Part shown: piece after piece, positions 20,508 to 29,247 of the stretch
Numbering within the stretch: position 1 is the stretch's first letter
How the letters are laid out: every line of letters starts with the position of its first letter
Notes under the pieces: model-generated
What the model was told of the DNA's origin: nothing
Database searches by the model: none
Seen by the model: the letters and a program-made list of their open reading frames with translations, nothing else
DNA from: Gammaproteobacteria bacterium
Lineage (GTDB): Bacteria; Pseudomonadota; Gammaproteobacteria; SZUA-140
Assembly (NCBI GenBank): GCA_026981935.1
Contig: JALSIC010000056.1
Coordinates: 1-62,419, forward strand
Direction: 5' to 3'
Length of the DNA: 62,419 bases
Translations under genes and position numbers: made by a program

Positions 20508-21065
20508 ATGTGCATGAGGCGGAAGCGGCGTGCGCCCGGGCCATGGTGGGCCGTGGTGTTGCTGTGCCTGTCCGCGCAGGCTGCGGCATTGCCCTCTGAT
20601 CGTGAACAGCCCATTTTCATCGAGGCCGACAGCGTGGAGATCGATGATGCCCGGGGCATCAGTGTCTACCGTGGCAATGTCCACTATGTCCAGGGTACCA
20701 CCGAGCTGACCGCGGACGAGGCCACCGTCTATTCGGAAAAGCGCAGGCTCAAGAAACTGGTGGCCAAGGGCAGGCCGGCACGCTACAGCACGCTGCCCGA
20801 GGGGGAACAGGTCAAGATGACGGCCGAGGCGCTGACCATCATCTATTTTGCCGACCGGGAGGTCTACGAGTTTCACGAGAAGGCCCACCTGTGGCACAAG
20901 GGCAACGAGTTCTTCGGCGCCTTCATCTCCTATGACGCCCTGCGTGACCGGGTGAACGCGCGCAAGGGAGAGGACGGCGGGGACCGGGTCAGGGTCATCA
21001 TCATGCCGGAGAAAAAGAGCGAGGACGAAACGGCGCCCGCCGATGATGATGCGGCAGGGCGATGA
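20508..21065 (+). CDS. lptA: Lipopolysaccharide transport periplasmic protein LptA
   Basis: Periplasmic bridge protein of the Lpt pathway that ferries LPS to the outer membrane. It has a signal peptide (MCMRRKRR then WWAVVLLCLSAQAAALPSD). The mature part has the typical LptA beta-jellyroll signature REQPIFIEADSVEIDDARGISVYRGNV, the repeated VQGTTELTADEATVY and a charged C-terminal tail. 185 residues, normal. The start could be ATG 20508 or 20514. It lies directly after kdsC with no lptC. Confidence 0.93.
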   Translation: MCMRRKRRAPGPWWAVVLLCLSAQAAALPSDREQPIFIEADSVEIDDARGISVYRGNVHYVQGTTELTADEATVYSEKRRLKKLVAKGRPARYSTLPEGEQVKMTAEALTIIYFADREVYEFHEKAHLWHKGNEFFGAFISYDALRDRVNARKGEDGGDRVRVIIMPEKKSEDETAPADDDAAGR

Positions 21066-21091
21066 GCGGGCAGGTGGCCTGACGGGATTGC

Positions 21092-21817
21092 ATGGACACC
21101 CTGGCCGTCAGACAGATCGCCAAGCACTATCGCGCCCGCCAGGTGGTCTGCGACGTCTCGCTCACCGTGAAGAGCGGCGAGGTGGTGGGGCTGCTGGGAC
21201 CCAACGGTGCGGGCAAGACCACCACCTTCTACATGATCGTGGGGCTGGTCCCCTGTGATGCGGGTTCCATTCACCTCAACGACCAGGACATCACTGCCTA
21301 TCCCATCCATCGCCGGGCCCGCCTGGGGATCGCCTACCTGCCCCAGGAGGCCTCCGTGTTCCGCAAGCTGTCGGTGGCGGACAATATCCGCGCCATCATC
21401 GAGGCGCGCCCCGACATCGGAGAGGGCGAGGGGCAGCTGATTCTGGAAGAACTTCTGGAGGAACTGCATATCGGCCATCTGCGGGACAGCCTGGGCATGA
21501 GTCTCTCCGGCGGGGAGCGGCGGCGGGTGGAGATCGCGCGCACACTCGCGACGAAGCCCCGTTTCATCCTCCTCGATGAGCCCTTTGCCGGTGTCGATCC
21601 CATTTCGGTGCTGGATATCCAGCGCATCATCCGCCACCTCCAGGAGCGGGAGATCGGCGTGCTCATCACGGATCACAATGTGCGTGAGACATTGGGTATC
21701 TGCGAGCATGCCTATATCATGAACGAGGGCCAGGTGCTGGCGGCAGGCACCCCCGAAGAGATTTTGTCCGACCGCCGGGTGAGGGAGGTTTACCTGGGGC
21801 ACCATTTCCGCCTGTGA
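21092..21817 (+). CDS. lptB: LPS export ATPase LptB
   Basis: Cytoplasmic ABC ATPase that powers LPS extraction with LptF/LptG. Walker A is [11 protein letters not shown] near residues 37-47, the Q-loop is [13 protein letters not shown], the signature is [16 protein letters not shown], and Walker B is [15 protein letters not shown]. 241 residues, the usual size. Normally lptB is followed a few bases later by rpoN. Here a family 1 MITE lies between the two. Confidence 0.97.
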   Translation: MDTLAVRQIAKHYRARQVVCDVSLTVKSGEVVGLLGPNGAGKTTTFYMIVGLVPCDAGSIHLNDQDITAYPIHRRARLGIAYLPQEASVFRKLSVADNIRAIIEARPDIGEGEGQLILEELLEELHIGHLRDSLGMSLSGGERRRVEIARTLATKPRFILLDEPFAGVDPISVLDIQRIIRHLQEREIGVLITDHNVRETLGICEHAYIMNEGQVLAAGTPEEILSDRRVREVYLGHHFRL

Positions 21818-21836
21818 AGCGAGAAATGGCGTTTTA

Positions 21837-22097
21837 CTAAGACAATCGATAGTAAAGCGACCTTCAGAGCGACCCAGGCGTTTCGGATCAAGGCGCGGCC
21901 CGCAGGGAATGGCTGGCCCTTTCCAAGGGTCGCAACGCCGGGCCGGGACGCCTGGGCCGCTCCCTCCGGGCGGGCGGTCGGCCGGCCATTCGCGGTGTTG
22001 CGGCGGCTTGTACAGGCGCGCTATGGCGCCGCCGCCGCGCCTTGCGACTGACCGCCCAGCCACCCGCTGAAGGTCGCTTTACTATCGATTGTCTTAG
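21837..22097. mobile_element. Family 1 MITE-like element, copy 2
   Basis: 261 bases, nearly identical to copy 1, with inverted termini CTAAGACAATCGATAG and mirror at the right end. It is flanked by TA (21835-21836 and 22098-22099). It lies 20 bases after lptB and 92 bases before rpoN, so it separates the transport genes from rpoN in the operon. Short reading frames inside are not genes. Confidence 0.85.
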
Positions 22098-22188
22098 TAT
22101 TTGCTTCAAAATCGAGTATGATCTATGGGTGAAGAGCAGACAACCGAACGCCGGCGAGAAGCGCCGTCCGCCGGCATGATATGAAGCG

Positions 22189-23760
22189 ATGAAGCAGAGC
22201 ATACAACTCCGTCTTGGTCAGCATCTGACCATGACGCCCCAGCTGCAGCAGGCCATCAGATTGCTGCAGCTTTCCACCCTCGATCTGCGCCAGGAAATCC
22301 AGCAGGTGCTGGAGAGCAATCCCATGCTGGAGCTGGCCGAGGATGAGATCTCCGCGGAAGGGGCAGCGGAAGACGAGCGTCTCGACGAATCCCTGTCAGA
22401 GGCGTCCCGGCAGGAATCCCCGGACGAAACCCTGGACGAATCCCGCACCGGCGAGACCGCGCCCGCGGGCGAGGCAGAAGAGGCCGATCCCCTGGCGCAG
22501 GAACTGGGTGCCCAGGAGCTGGGCGACCCCATGTCCACCCTGGAGATGACGGCCGACCCCGACGAGCTGCCCGTGGACAGTGCCTGGGAGGACGTCTACG
22601 ACAATATTGCCCTGCCTGCTTTTTCCGGCGCGGCGGAGGAAGGGCGCGAATTCGAGAATCCCGACAGTTCGCCGGAGAGCCTGCGCGAGCATCTGCTCTG
22701 GCAGATGCGTCTCACGCCCCTCAGTGACAAGGACCGGGTGATCGCCATGGCGATCATCGATGCCGTCAACGACCGGGGTTATCTCAGCGTGGGGCTGGAG
22801 GAGATCCACGAGTCCTTGCGCGAGGAACTGGACATCGAGCTCGACGAAGTGGAGGCGGTGCTGCACCAGGTCCAGAACTTCGATCCGGTGGGCGTGGCCG
22901 CCCGCGACCTGCGGGAGTGCATGCTGATCCAGCTCCAGCATTTCGATCCGGCCACGCCCTGGCTGGCGCAGGCCAGGCGCCTCGTGGACGAGCACCTCGA
23001 TCTGATGGCCGCGCGTGATTTCAACCAGCTTCAGCGCAGCATGAAATGCAGCCAGGAGGAGCTGAAAAAGATCATCGAGCTGATCCAGTCGCTCAATCCC
23101 CACCCCGGCAATCTCGTTACCGATCGCAAGACCGAATACATCATTCCCGATGTCATGGTGAGGAAGGAGAAGGGCGCCTGGAAGGTGGAGCTCAATCCCG
23201 ATGCCGTTCCCCGGGTGCGCATCAATCCCGGCTATGCGGGCCTGGTGCGACGTGCCGACAACAGTTCGGACAACGTCTATCTGCGCAATCACCTGCAGGA
23301 GGCGCGCTGGTTCATCAAGAGCCTGCAGAGCCGCAATGAGACCCTGCTCAAGGTGGCGACCTGCATCGTCGAACGTCAGCGCGATTTTCTCGAACACGGG
23401 GAGGAGGCCATGAAACCGCTGGTGCTGCACGACGTGGCCGAAGCCGTCAACATGCACGAGTCCACCATTTCCCGCGTGACCACCGAGAAGTACATGCATA
23501 CGCCCCGTGGCATTTTCGAACTCAAGTATTTCTTTTCCAGCCATGTCAGCACCGCCAGCGGCGGCGAGTGCTCGGCCACGGCGATCCGCGCCCTCATCCG
23601 GAAAATGGTGGCCGCGGAAGATGCCCGCAAGCCCCTCAGTGACAGCCGCATCGCCCAGCTCCTGGCAGAGAAGGGGATCAACGTCGCGCGCCGGACCATC
23701 GCCAAGTACCGGGAGTCCATGGGGATTCCCTCATCCAGCGAGCGCAAGCGCCTGGTCTGA
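22189..23760 (+). CDS. rpoN: RNA polymerase sigma-54 factor
   Basis: Alternative sigma factor for -24/-12 promoters. The N-terminal Gln-rich activator-interaction region begins [21 protein letters not shown], followed by an acidic linker (residues 50-130). A core-binding region lies in the middle and the helix-turn-helix region is near 380-440. The C-terminal RpoN box is [11 protein letters not shown]. 523 residues, complete. It is followed by hpf, ptsN, hprK and rapZ as in other gammaproteobacteria. Its promoter may be new, because the MITE lies directly upstream. Confidence 0.97.
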   Translation: MKQSIQLRLGQHLTMTPQLQQAIRLLQLSTLDLRQEIQQVLESNPMLELAEDEISAEGAAEDERLDESLSEASRQESPDETLDESRTGETAPAGEAEEADPLAQELGAQELGDPMSTLEMTADPDELPVDSAWEDVYDNIALPAFSGAAEEGREFENPDSSPESLREHLLWQMRLTPLSDKDRVIAMAIIDAVNDRGYLSVGLEEIHESLREELDIELDEVEAVLHQVQNFDPVGVAARDLRECMLIQLQHFDPATPWLAQARRLVDEHLDLMAARDFNQLQRSMKCSQEELKKIIELIQSLNPHPGNLVTDRKTEYIIPDVMVRKEKGAWKVELNPDAVPRVRINPGYAGLVRRADNSSDNVYLRNHLQEARWFIKSLQSRNETLLKVATCIVERQRDFLEHGEEAMKPLVLHDVAEAVNMHESTISRVTTEKYMHTPRGIFELKYFFSSHVSTASGGECSATAIRALIRKMVAAEDARKPLSDSRIAQLLAEKGINVARRTIAKYRESMGIPSSSERKRLV

Positions 23761-23782
23761 TAAATCATTAAAGAGGTCTGCT

Positions 23783-24088
23783 ATGGAAATCGATCTTTCT
23801 GGTCATCATGTTGAAATCACACCCGCCTTGCGGGATTATGTGCTCGGCAAGTTTGAGCGTATCCGGCGCCACTTCGACAATATGGTGAATGCCCGGGTGG
23901 TGCTGGGGGTGGAGAAGGCGGTGCAGAAGGCGGAGGCCACCATCCATGTCCGCGGCAGCGACCTGCATGCCAATGCGGAGGCGGAGAGCATGTATGCCGC
24001 CATCGACGCCCTCATGGACAAGCTCGACCGTCAGGTCAAGAAATACAAGGAAAAACATACCGACTATCACCGCATGAACAATTCGTGA
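23783..24088 (+). CDS. hpf: Ribosome hibernation promoting factor
   Basis: 101 residues from ATG 23783, preceded by AAAGAGG. Short-type HPF/YfiA protein that dimerises 70S ribosomes in stationary phase. Conserved start MEIDLSGHHVEITPALRDYV, then VHVRGSDLHANAEAESMYAAIDALMDKLDRQVKKYKEKH type block. It lacks the long C-terminal dimerisation extension. It is directly downstream of rpoN, which is the standard order. Confidence 0.95.
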   Translation: MEIDLSGHHVEITPALRDYVLGKFERIRRHFDNMVNARVVLGVEKAVQKAEATIHVRGSDLHANAEAESMYAAIDALMDKLDRQVKKYKEKHTDYHRMNNS

Positions 24089-24149
24089 GCGGGGCGCCTT
24101 TTCGGCGCAGCTGCTGGCCCGCAATTCTTTCCAGGGGCGAAGCGAAAAT

Positions 24150-24641
24150 ATGGAATTGACACAGTTTCTGACGGAAAACCGGGTGGCCTGCGTCAGCCAC
24201 GCCACCAGCAAGAAACGGGCGCTGGAATTGCTGAGCGAACTGCTGGTTGCCGATGTGACGGGGGTGAGCCAGGGCGAGGTGTTCGACAGCCTGTGTGAGC
24301 GCGAGCGCCTTGGCGGCACCGGGCTGGGCCAGGGGGTCGCCATACCCCATGGCCGGCTCGGAGGACTCGACCGGGCGGTCTGCGCCTTTCTCAAATTGCG
24401 TACCGGCGTCGATTACGACGCCATGGACGGTCGGCCGGTGGATCTCATCTGCGGTCTCCTGGTGCCCAGGGAGTCCACCCAGGAGCATCTGGAGATACTG
24501 GCCGCCCTGGCGGAGATGTTCAGCGACGAGACCTTCTGTGCCCGTATGCGCGCCGCCGGCACTCCCCACGAACTCTACCGGCTGCTGGTTTCCTGGCAGC
24601 CGCCCCAACCCCTCCCTGCTGGACGTGTGGCCGGCACTTAG
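24150..24641 (+). CDS. ptsN: Nitrogen PTS enzyme IIA
   Basis: Regulatory phosphotransferase domain of the nitrogen-related PTS, accepting phosphate from HPr. The phosphorylated His is residue 67 in GQGVAIPHGR. Other family blocks are KKRALELLSELL and ESTQEHLEILAALAEMFSD. 163 residues, normal. It links carbon/nitrogen status to potassium transport and other targets in relatives. Encoded between hpf and hprK. Confidence 0.95.
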   Translation: MELTQFLTENRVACVSHATSKKRALELLSELLVADVTGVSQGEVFDSLCERERLGGTGLGQGVAIPHGRLGGLDRAVCAFLKLRTGVDYDAMDGRPVDLICGLLVPRESTQEHLEILAALAEMFSDETFCARMRAAGTPHELYRLLVSWQPPQPLPAGRVAGT

Positions 24642-24701
24642 CGACCGGGGCGCATTGGCAGGGCGACCACCGTCCCCGGAAACGCAACGCTGAATCCTGC
24701 C

Positions 24702-25667
24702 GTGGACAGCCGGCTGACAGCCCGTACCCTGTTCGAAGTCCACCGGGACAAGCTGGGGTTGCGCTGGGTGGCCGGGCGGCAGGGTGAACAGCGTCCTGTC
24801 CAGCTGCCGTTGCCGGCGCAGGACGCGGAGGGCGCGCCCTTCGGGGCCTGGGTGGGACATCTCAACCTCATCCATCCCAACCGGATCCAGGTGCTGGGCA
24901 CGGCAGAACTGCGTTACCTGGACGGCCTGGGCAAGAACTCCCACGCCGACGCCATCAAGCAGCTCTTTGCCAGCGCGCCCGCGGCCGTGGTCGTTGCCGA
25001 CGGAGAGGCCGTCAGCGAAGAGCTGGAAGAGACAGCCGAACGCACGGCGACGCCCTTGTTTGCCACGCCGCTGCCCTCCCACAAGATCATCAGTCACCTG
25101 CATTACCAGATCAGCAACGACCTGGCCGACAAGATCATCCTCCATGGCGTGTTCATGGAGATCCTGGGCATGGGGGTGCTGCTCACGGGCGAGAGCGGCA
25201 TTGGCAAGAGTGAACTGGCCCTGGAACTCATCACCCGCGGCCACCGCCTCATTGCCGACGATGCACCGGAATTCTCGCGCACGGCACCGGACAGGCTCAC
25301 GGGACGCTGTCCTTCTGCATTGCAGGAGTTCCTCGAAGTCCGCGGTCTCGGGGTGCTGAATATCCGGGCCATGTTCGGCGACAGCGCCATCAAGCCCAGC
25401 AACGACCTGCGGCTCATCATCCATCTGCAGCGCATGGACGACGATGCGTTGCGCCGCATCGACCGCCTCCAGGGGAGTCGCCAGACGCGCACCATCCTCG
25501 ACGTGGAGGTGCCCCAGGTAACGCTGCCGGTGGCGCCGGGGCACAATCTGGCGGTACTGGCCGAGGGCGCGGCCCGGAATCATATCCTGGCGCTGAGCGG
25601 CTATGATGCCGCGGAGGAGTTCATGGCGCGTCAGCGCCGCCTCATGATGGAGGAAGGCGGGGAATGA
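24702..25667 (+). CDS. hprK: HPr kinase/phosphorylase
   Basis: Phosphorylates HPr at Ser46 and also removes this phosphate. 321 residues. Walker A is GESGIGKSE at residues 163-171. The catalytic His of the HGV motif is at residue 148 in LHGVFMEILG. The C-terminal signature EVRGLGVLNIRAMFGDSAI is complete. The start is GTG 24702. It overlaps rapZ by four bases (ATGA), a sign of coupled translation. HPr of this locus keeps Ser46, so the kinase has its target. Confidence 0.95.
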   Translation: MDSRLTARTLFEVHRDKLGLRWVAGRQGEQRPVQLPLPAQDAEGAPFGAWVGHLNLIHPNRIQVLGTAELRYLDGLGKNSHADAIKQLFASAPAAVVVADGEAVSEELEETAERTATPLFATPLPSHKIISHLHYQISNDLADKIILHGVFMEILGMGVLLTGESGIGKSELALELITRGHRLIADDAPEFSRTAPDRLTGRCPSALQEFLEVRGLGVLNIRAMFGDSAIKPSNDLRLIIHLQRMDDDALRRIDRLQGSRQTRTILDVEVPQVTLPVAPGHNLAVLAEGAARNHILALSGYDAAEEFMARQRRLMMEEGGE

Positions 25668-26527
25668 AGCTCCATATCATCAGCGGCCTGTCCGGCGCCG
25701 GCAAGAGTATCGCACTCCAGGCCCTGGAGGATCTGGATTACTATTGCGTGGACAACCTGCCGCTGGCACTGCTGCCGGAATTTGCCCGGCAGATGCTGGC
25801 GGGCAGTGGCCCCCGTCCCGAGGCCATTGCCGTGGGCATCGATGCCCGCACGCTGAGCGACGACCTGGATCACTTCGAGGATGCCCTCTCGGCTTTGCGC
25901 GGCCTGGGGGTGACGTACGAGATCGTCTATCTGGAGGCCGGCGAGGAGGTGTTGCTGCAGCGTTTCAGCGAGACCCGCCGCAAGCATCCCCTCACCGACA
26001 GCCATACGCCGCTCATCGACGCCATCCGCCAGGAAAGGCGCCTGCTGGAGGCGGTGTCCGCGGTGGCCGACCTGCGCCTCGATACCAGCCACAGTACCGT
26101 GCATCAGCTGCGTGACCTCATCGACCGCCGCGTCGCGCGCAAGGAATCGTCGCAGATGTCGATAATGTTTTTGTCTTTCGGCTATAAGTACGGGGTGCCG
26201 GTGGACGTGGACTATCTCTTCGATGTCCGCTGCCTGCCCAATCCCCACTGGGATCCCCGCTTGCGCCTCCACGACGGACGCCATCCGGCGGTGATCGCCT
26301 TTCTGGAGCAACAGGAGGACGTGGGGCGGATGTATGAGGACATCAAGTCTTTTCTGCAGCACTGGCTGCCCCGTTTCGCCGCTGAGCGACGCAGCTATCT
26401 GACCATCGGGGTGGGCTGCACGGGCGGGCAGCATCGCTCCGTGTATCTGGTGGAACGGCTGGCGGCCCATTTTCGTCAATGCGGAGAGCACATCCAGCTG
26501 CGCCACCGGGACGCGGGCGGAGCATGA
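25664..26527 (+). CDS. rapZ: RNase adapter protein RapZ
   Basis: 287 residues. N-terminal kinase-like domain with Walker A GLSGAGKS at residues 8-15 and Walker B-like VDNLPLALLPE. The C-terminal domain has the conserved FGYKYGVPVDVDYLFDVRCLPNP and IGVGCTGGQHRSVYLVE. In E. coli RapZ senses glucosamine 6-phosphate and guides RNase E to the sRNA GlmZ. Whether that sRNA system exists here is not visible. It overlaps hprK by four bases. Confidence 0.95.
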   Translation: MKLHIISGLSGAGKSIALQALEDLDYYCVDNLPLALLPEFARQMLAGSGPRPEAIAVGIDARTLSDDLDHFEDALSALRGLGVTYEIVYLEAGEEVLLQRFSETRRKHPLTDSHTPLIDAIRQERRLLEAVSAVADLRLDTSHSTVHQLRDLIDRRVARKESSQMSIMFLSFGYKYGVPVDVDYLFDVRCLPNPHWDPRLRLHDGRHPAVIAFLEQQEDVGRMYEDIKSFLQHWLPRFAAERRSYLTIGVGCTGGQHRSVYLVERLAAHFRQCGEHIQLRHRDAGGA

Positions 26528-26542
26528 GGAGCGGGCCGTGAT

Positions 26543-26953
26543 ATGAAAACCGGCCTGTTGATCATTACCCACAACCGCATCGGCGCCGAACTGCTGGCGA
26601 CCGCCACCGCCATGCTGGGCCAGTGCCCTCTGCCGGCCCGGGTGCTGCCGGTGACCACGGCCTGCGATCCGGAGACCCTGCAGCGGGATGCGGAGGCCCT
26701 CATCGCTGAACTGGAAGCAGGCCGTGGTGTGATCGTCCTCACCGACATGTACGGTTCCACGCCGGCCAATGTCGCACGCCGCCTGCAGCAGGCGCACGGC
26801 GAAGTGGATGTGGTGACCGGCGTCAATCTTCCCATGCTGGTGCGCCTGCTCAATTATCCCGAACTCGACCGCCATGGCCTGCTGGAAAAAGCCATCAGCG
26901 GTGGCCAGGACGGGATTTTCATCTGCCACGACGGCGAAGACGGTGATTCGTAA
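26543..26953 (+). CDS. PTS mannose-family EIIA domain protein
   Basis: 136 residues of the EIIA-Man type: MKTGLLIITHNRIG with the phosphoryl-accepting His at residue 10, then VIVLTDMYGSTPANVA and GVNLPMLVRLLNY. No EIIB, EIIC or EIID of the mannose type is encoded nearby, so it is probably regulatory rather than a sugar importer. It lies between rapZ and the HPr gene and overlaps the latter by 11 bases. Confidence 0.92.
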   Translation: MKTGLLIITHNRIGAELLATATAMLGQCPLPARVLPVTTACDPETLQRDAEALIAELEAGRGVIVLTDMYGSTPANVARRLQQAHGEVDVVTGVNLPMLVRLLNYPELDRHGLLEKAISGGQDGIFICHDGEDGDS

Positions 26954-27212
26954 GGAGATTACCATCGTCAACAAACTGGGGCTGCATGCCCGCGCGGCTG
27001 CCAAGCTGGTGACGCTGGCATCCGAGTTCCGCAGCGACATCCAGCTGGTCCGCGGCAGGAAGGTCGTCAACGGCAAGAGCATCATGGGGGTGATGATGCT
27101 TGCCGCAGCGCAGGGCACCACCGTGGAGATCGTCGCCTGCGGGCCGGACGAGGCGGACGCGGTGGAGCGTCTGGCGGAACTCATTGGCCAGCGTTTCGGT
27201 GAGGAAGCCTGA
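26943..27212 (+). CDS. ptsH: Phosphocarrier protein HPr
   Basis: 89 residues from GTG 26943. It has the phosphoryl-accepting His at residue 15 (NKLGLHARAAAKL) and the regulatory Ser at residue 46 (NGKSIMGVMML), the target of HprK encoded upstream. No other PTS carrier is in the window, so it probably passes phosphate to PtsN and the EIIA-Man protein. It could also be called npr. Followed 151 bases later by enzyme I. Confidence 0.93.
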   Translation: MIRKEITIVNKLGLHARAAAKLVTLASEFRSDIQLVRGRKVVNGKSIMGVMMLAAAQGTTVEIVACGPDEADAVERLAELIGQRFGEEA

Positions 27213-27363
27213 CCCTGCTTGCCGGCCAGCTTATTCCTGGCCCTCACCTGTTCGGTTCGTGCCTCATTCTGCGCCGGCGCCCGTCGCCTGATACAATGAT
27301 CCACCAGGGTATTTCGACCGGACTGTTCGTCAAGCGCGCACCTGCGAGGGGGGGAGCGTCCCT

Positions 27364-29103
27364 ATGGGGCTGGTACTCAGCGGCATCAGTGTGTCCCGCG
27401 GCGTGGCCATCGGCAAGGCCCACCTGCTGCAGCATGATTTTCCCGAGGTCGGCGAATACACGGTACCCAAGCCGCTGCTCACGGAGGAGATCACGCGTTT
27501 CCGGCTCGCTGTCAAGAAGGCCCGTCAGCAGCTCAAGGCGATCCGCCAGCGCATCCCCGCCCACACCCCTGCCGATATCGCGGACTTCATCGATGCTCAC
27601 CTGCTGATGCTTGGTGACGCGGCGCTGGCCGAGGTGCCGGTGGCCATCATCAAGGAGCGGCGTTGCAATGCCGAGTGGGCATTGAAGCTGCAGCGCGATG
27701 CCCTGGTGGGTGTCTTCGAGGAGATGGACGACCCCTACCTGCGTACCCGCCAGGATGACGTCAATCATGTGGTGAACCGCATCCTGCGCAATCTTCTGTA
27801 TCAGGGCGGGCATCCCAAGGAGGCGGAGCCGCAGTTGAAGGGGCGCCTGGCCATCGCCGAGGATATTTCTCCCGCGGAAATGTTGATGATGCATTACCAG
27901 GGGGTGGCGGCCATCGCCAGCCAGTACGGGGGGGCCAATTCACACACCGCCATCCTGGCGCGCAGCCTGGGGGTGCCCGCGGTGGTGGGCGTGCCCCGCC
28001 TGCTGGACTATATCCGGCACGGTGAAGCGCTGGTGATCGACGGGCGCCAGGGCGTGGTGCTGGCGGGGCCGGACCCTGCCGAGCTGGAATATTTCCGCCG
28101 CCGACAGCGGGAGGAGAGGCGCCATCTGACGGCACTGCGCAAGATCCGCGAACTGCCGGCGGTGTCCCGCGATGGCCATGCAGTGCAACTGCTCGCCAAC
28201 GTGGAGATCCCCGAGGATATTCCTGCGACCCGCCGGGCGGCGGCCGCGGGAATCGGGCTCTATCGCACGGAGATGCTGTTCATCAACCGTGATCAGCCCC
28301 CTGACGAGGAAGAGCAGTATCGGGTGTATCGCAAGATCGTGCGTGCCATGAAGGGGCGCCCCGTGACGATACGGACCCTGGACCTGGGCGCCGACAAGAC
28401 GCCGGGGCTTGCCGAACGGCGTCCCGCCGCGGCCAACAACCCTGCCATGGGGCTGCGGGCCATCCGCTGCTGCCTGCGTGAACCGGAACTGTTCTGTGCC
28501 CAGATTCGCGCCATCCTGCGGGCATCCGCCCTGGGACCGGTGCGCATGATGATTCCCATGCTCTCCACCGTCCAAGAGCTGCAGCAGGTGCTGCGCCTGG
28601 TGGAAGAGGAAAAGCAGCACTTGCGCCGGCGTCGCCAGCGTTTCGACGAGAATCTCCCGGTAGGCGGCATGATCGAGGTCCCGGCCGCCGCCGTGGCGGC
28701 ACCGGCCTTTGCCCGGCGGCTCGACTTTCTATCCATCGGCACCAATGACCTGATCCAGTACACGCTCGCGGTGGATCGCCTCGACGAGCAGGTGAATTAT
28801 CTCTACGATCCGCTGCATCCCGCCATTCTGAAACTGATCCAGCTCGTCATCGGCGCCGGCCGGCGTGCGGGCATACCCGTGGCCATGTGCGGCGAGATGG
28901 CTGGTGATACCCGTTACACGCGCCTGCTGCTGGGCATGGGGCTGCGGGAATTCAGCATGTACCCGGCCACCCTGCTGGAGGTCAAGCGCATCGTCATCGA
29001 CGCCGAGATAGGCCGCCTCAGCCGGACCGTGAAGCGTATCCTGCGTGCCGAGAGCCGGGAAGAGATCCTGACGCTGGTGGAGAAACTCAATCATCTGGAG
29101 TAG
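27364..29103 (+). CDS. ptsI: PTS enzyme I
   Basis: Phosphoenolpyruvate-protein phosphotransferase that starts the PTS phosphorelay. 579 residues. The active-site His is residue 194 in GGANSHTAILAR (family usually GGxTSHTAI). C-terminal PEP-binding blocks are GLYRTEMLFINR, TIRTLDLGADK and the catalytic Cys in VAMCGEMAGD. It starts at ATG 27364 with GAGGGGGGGAG upstream. It lacks a GAF domain, so it is the PtsI rather than the PtsP type. With ptsN, hprK, the EIIA-Man protein and HPr it forms a regulatory PTS without sugar permeases. Confidence 0.95.
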   Translation: MGLVLSGISVSRGVAIGKAHLLQHDFPEVGEYTVPKPLLTEEITRFRLAVKKARQQLKAIRQRIPAHTPADIADFIDAHLLMLGDAALAEVPVAIIKERRCNAEWALKLQRDALVGVFEEMDDPYLRTRQDDVNHVVNRILRNLLYQGGHPKEAEPQLKGRLAIAEDISPAEMLMMHYQGVAAIASQYGGANSHTAILARSLGVPAVVGVPRLLDYIRHGEALVIDGRQGVVLAGPDPAELEYFRRRQREERRHLTALRKIRELPAVSRDGHAVQLLANVEIPEDIPATRRAAAAGIGLYRTEMLFINRDQPPDEEEQYRVYRKIVRAMKGRPVTIRTLDLGADKTPGLAERRPAAANNPAMGLRAIRCCLREPELFCAQIRAILRASALGPVRMMIPMLSTVQELQQVLRLVEEEKQHLRRRRQRFDENLPVGGMIEVPAAAVAAPAFARRLDFLSIGTNDLIQYTLAVDRLDEQVNYLYDPLHPAILKLIQLVIGAGRRAGIPVAMCGEMAGDTRYTRLLLGMGLREFSMYPATLLEVKRIVIDAEIGRLSRTVKRILRAESREEILTLVEKLNHLE

Positions 29104-29247
29104 GTAAAGCGTCTGCTGTTCACTGTCAGTTAGGCTGCCGGTCTCCTGACGGCCACGCAAGCGGATGGCTTTGCGGTTTCCTTTCCTCTGCGCTTTTGCA
29201 TACACTTCTACCCTTTCAGCAAGTATTCCAGCAGGACACCTCCCGCC

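Noticed and set aside
29104-29247. Magnesium riboswitch before mgtE
   Set aside because: The conserved M-box or mgtA leader sequences were not seen; only a minor hairpin.
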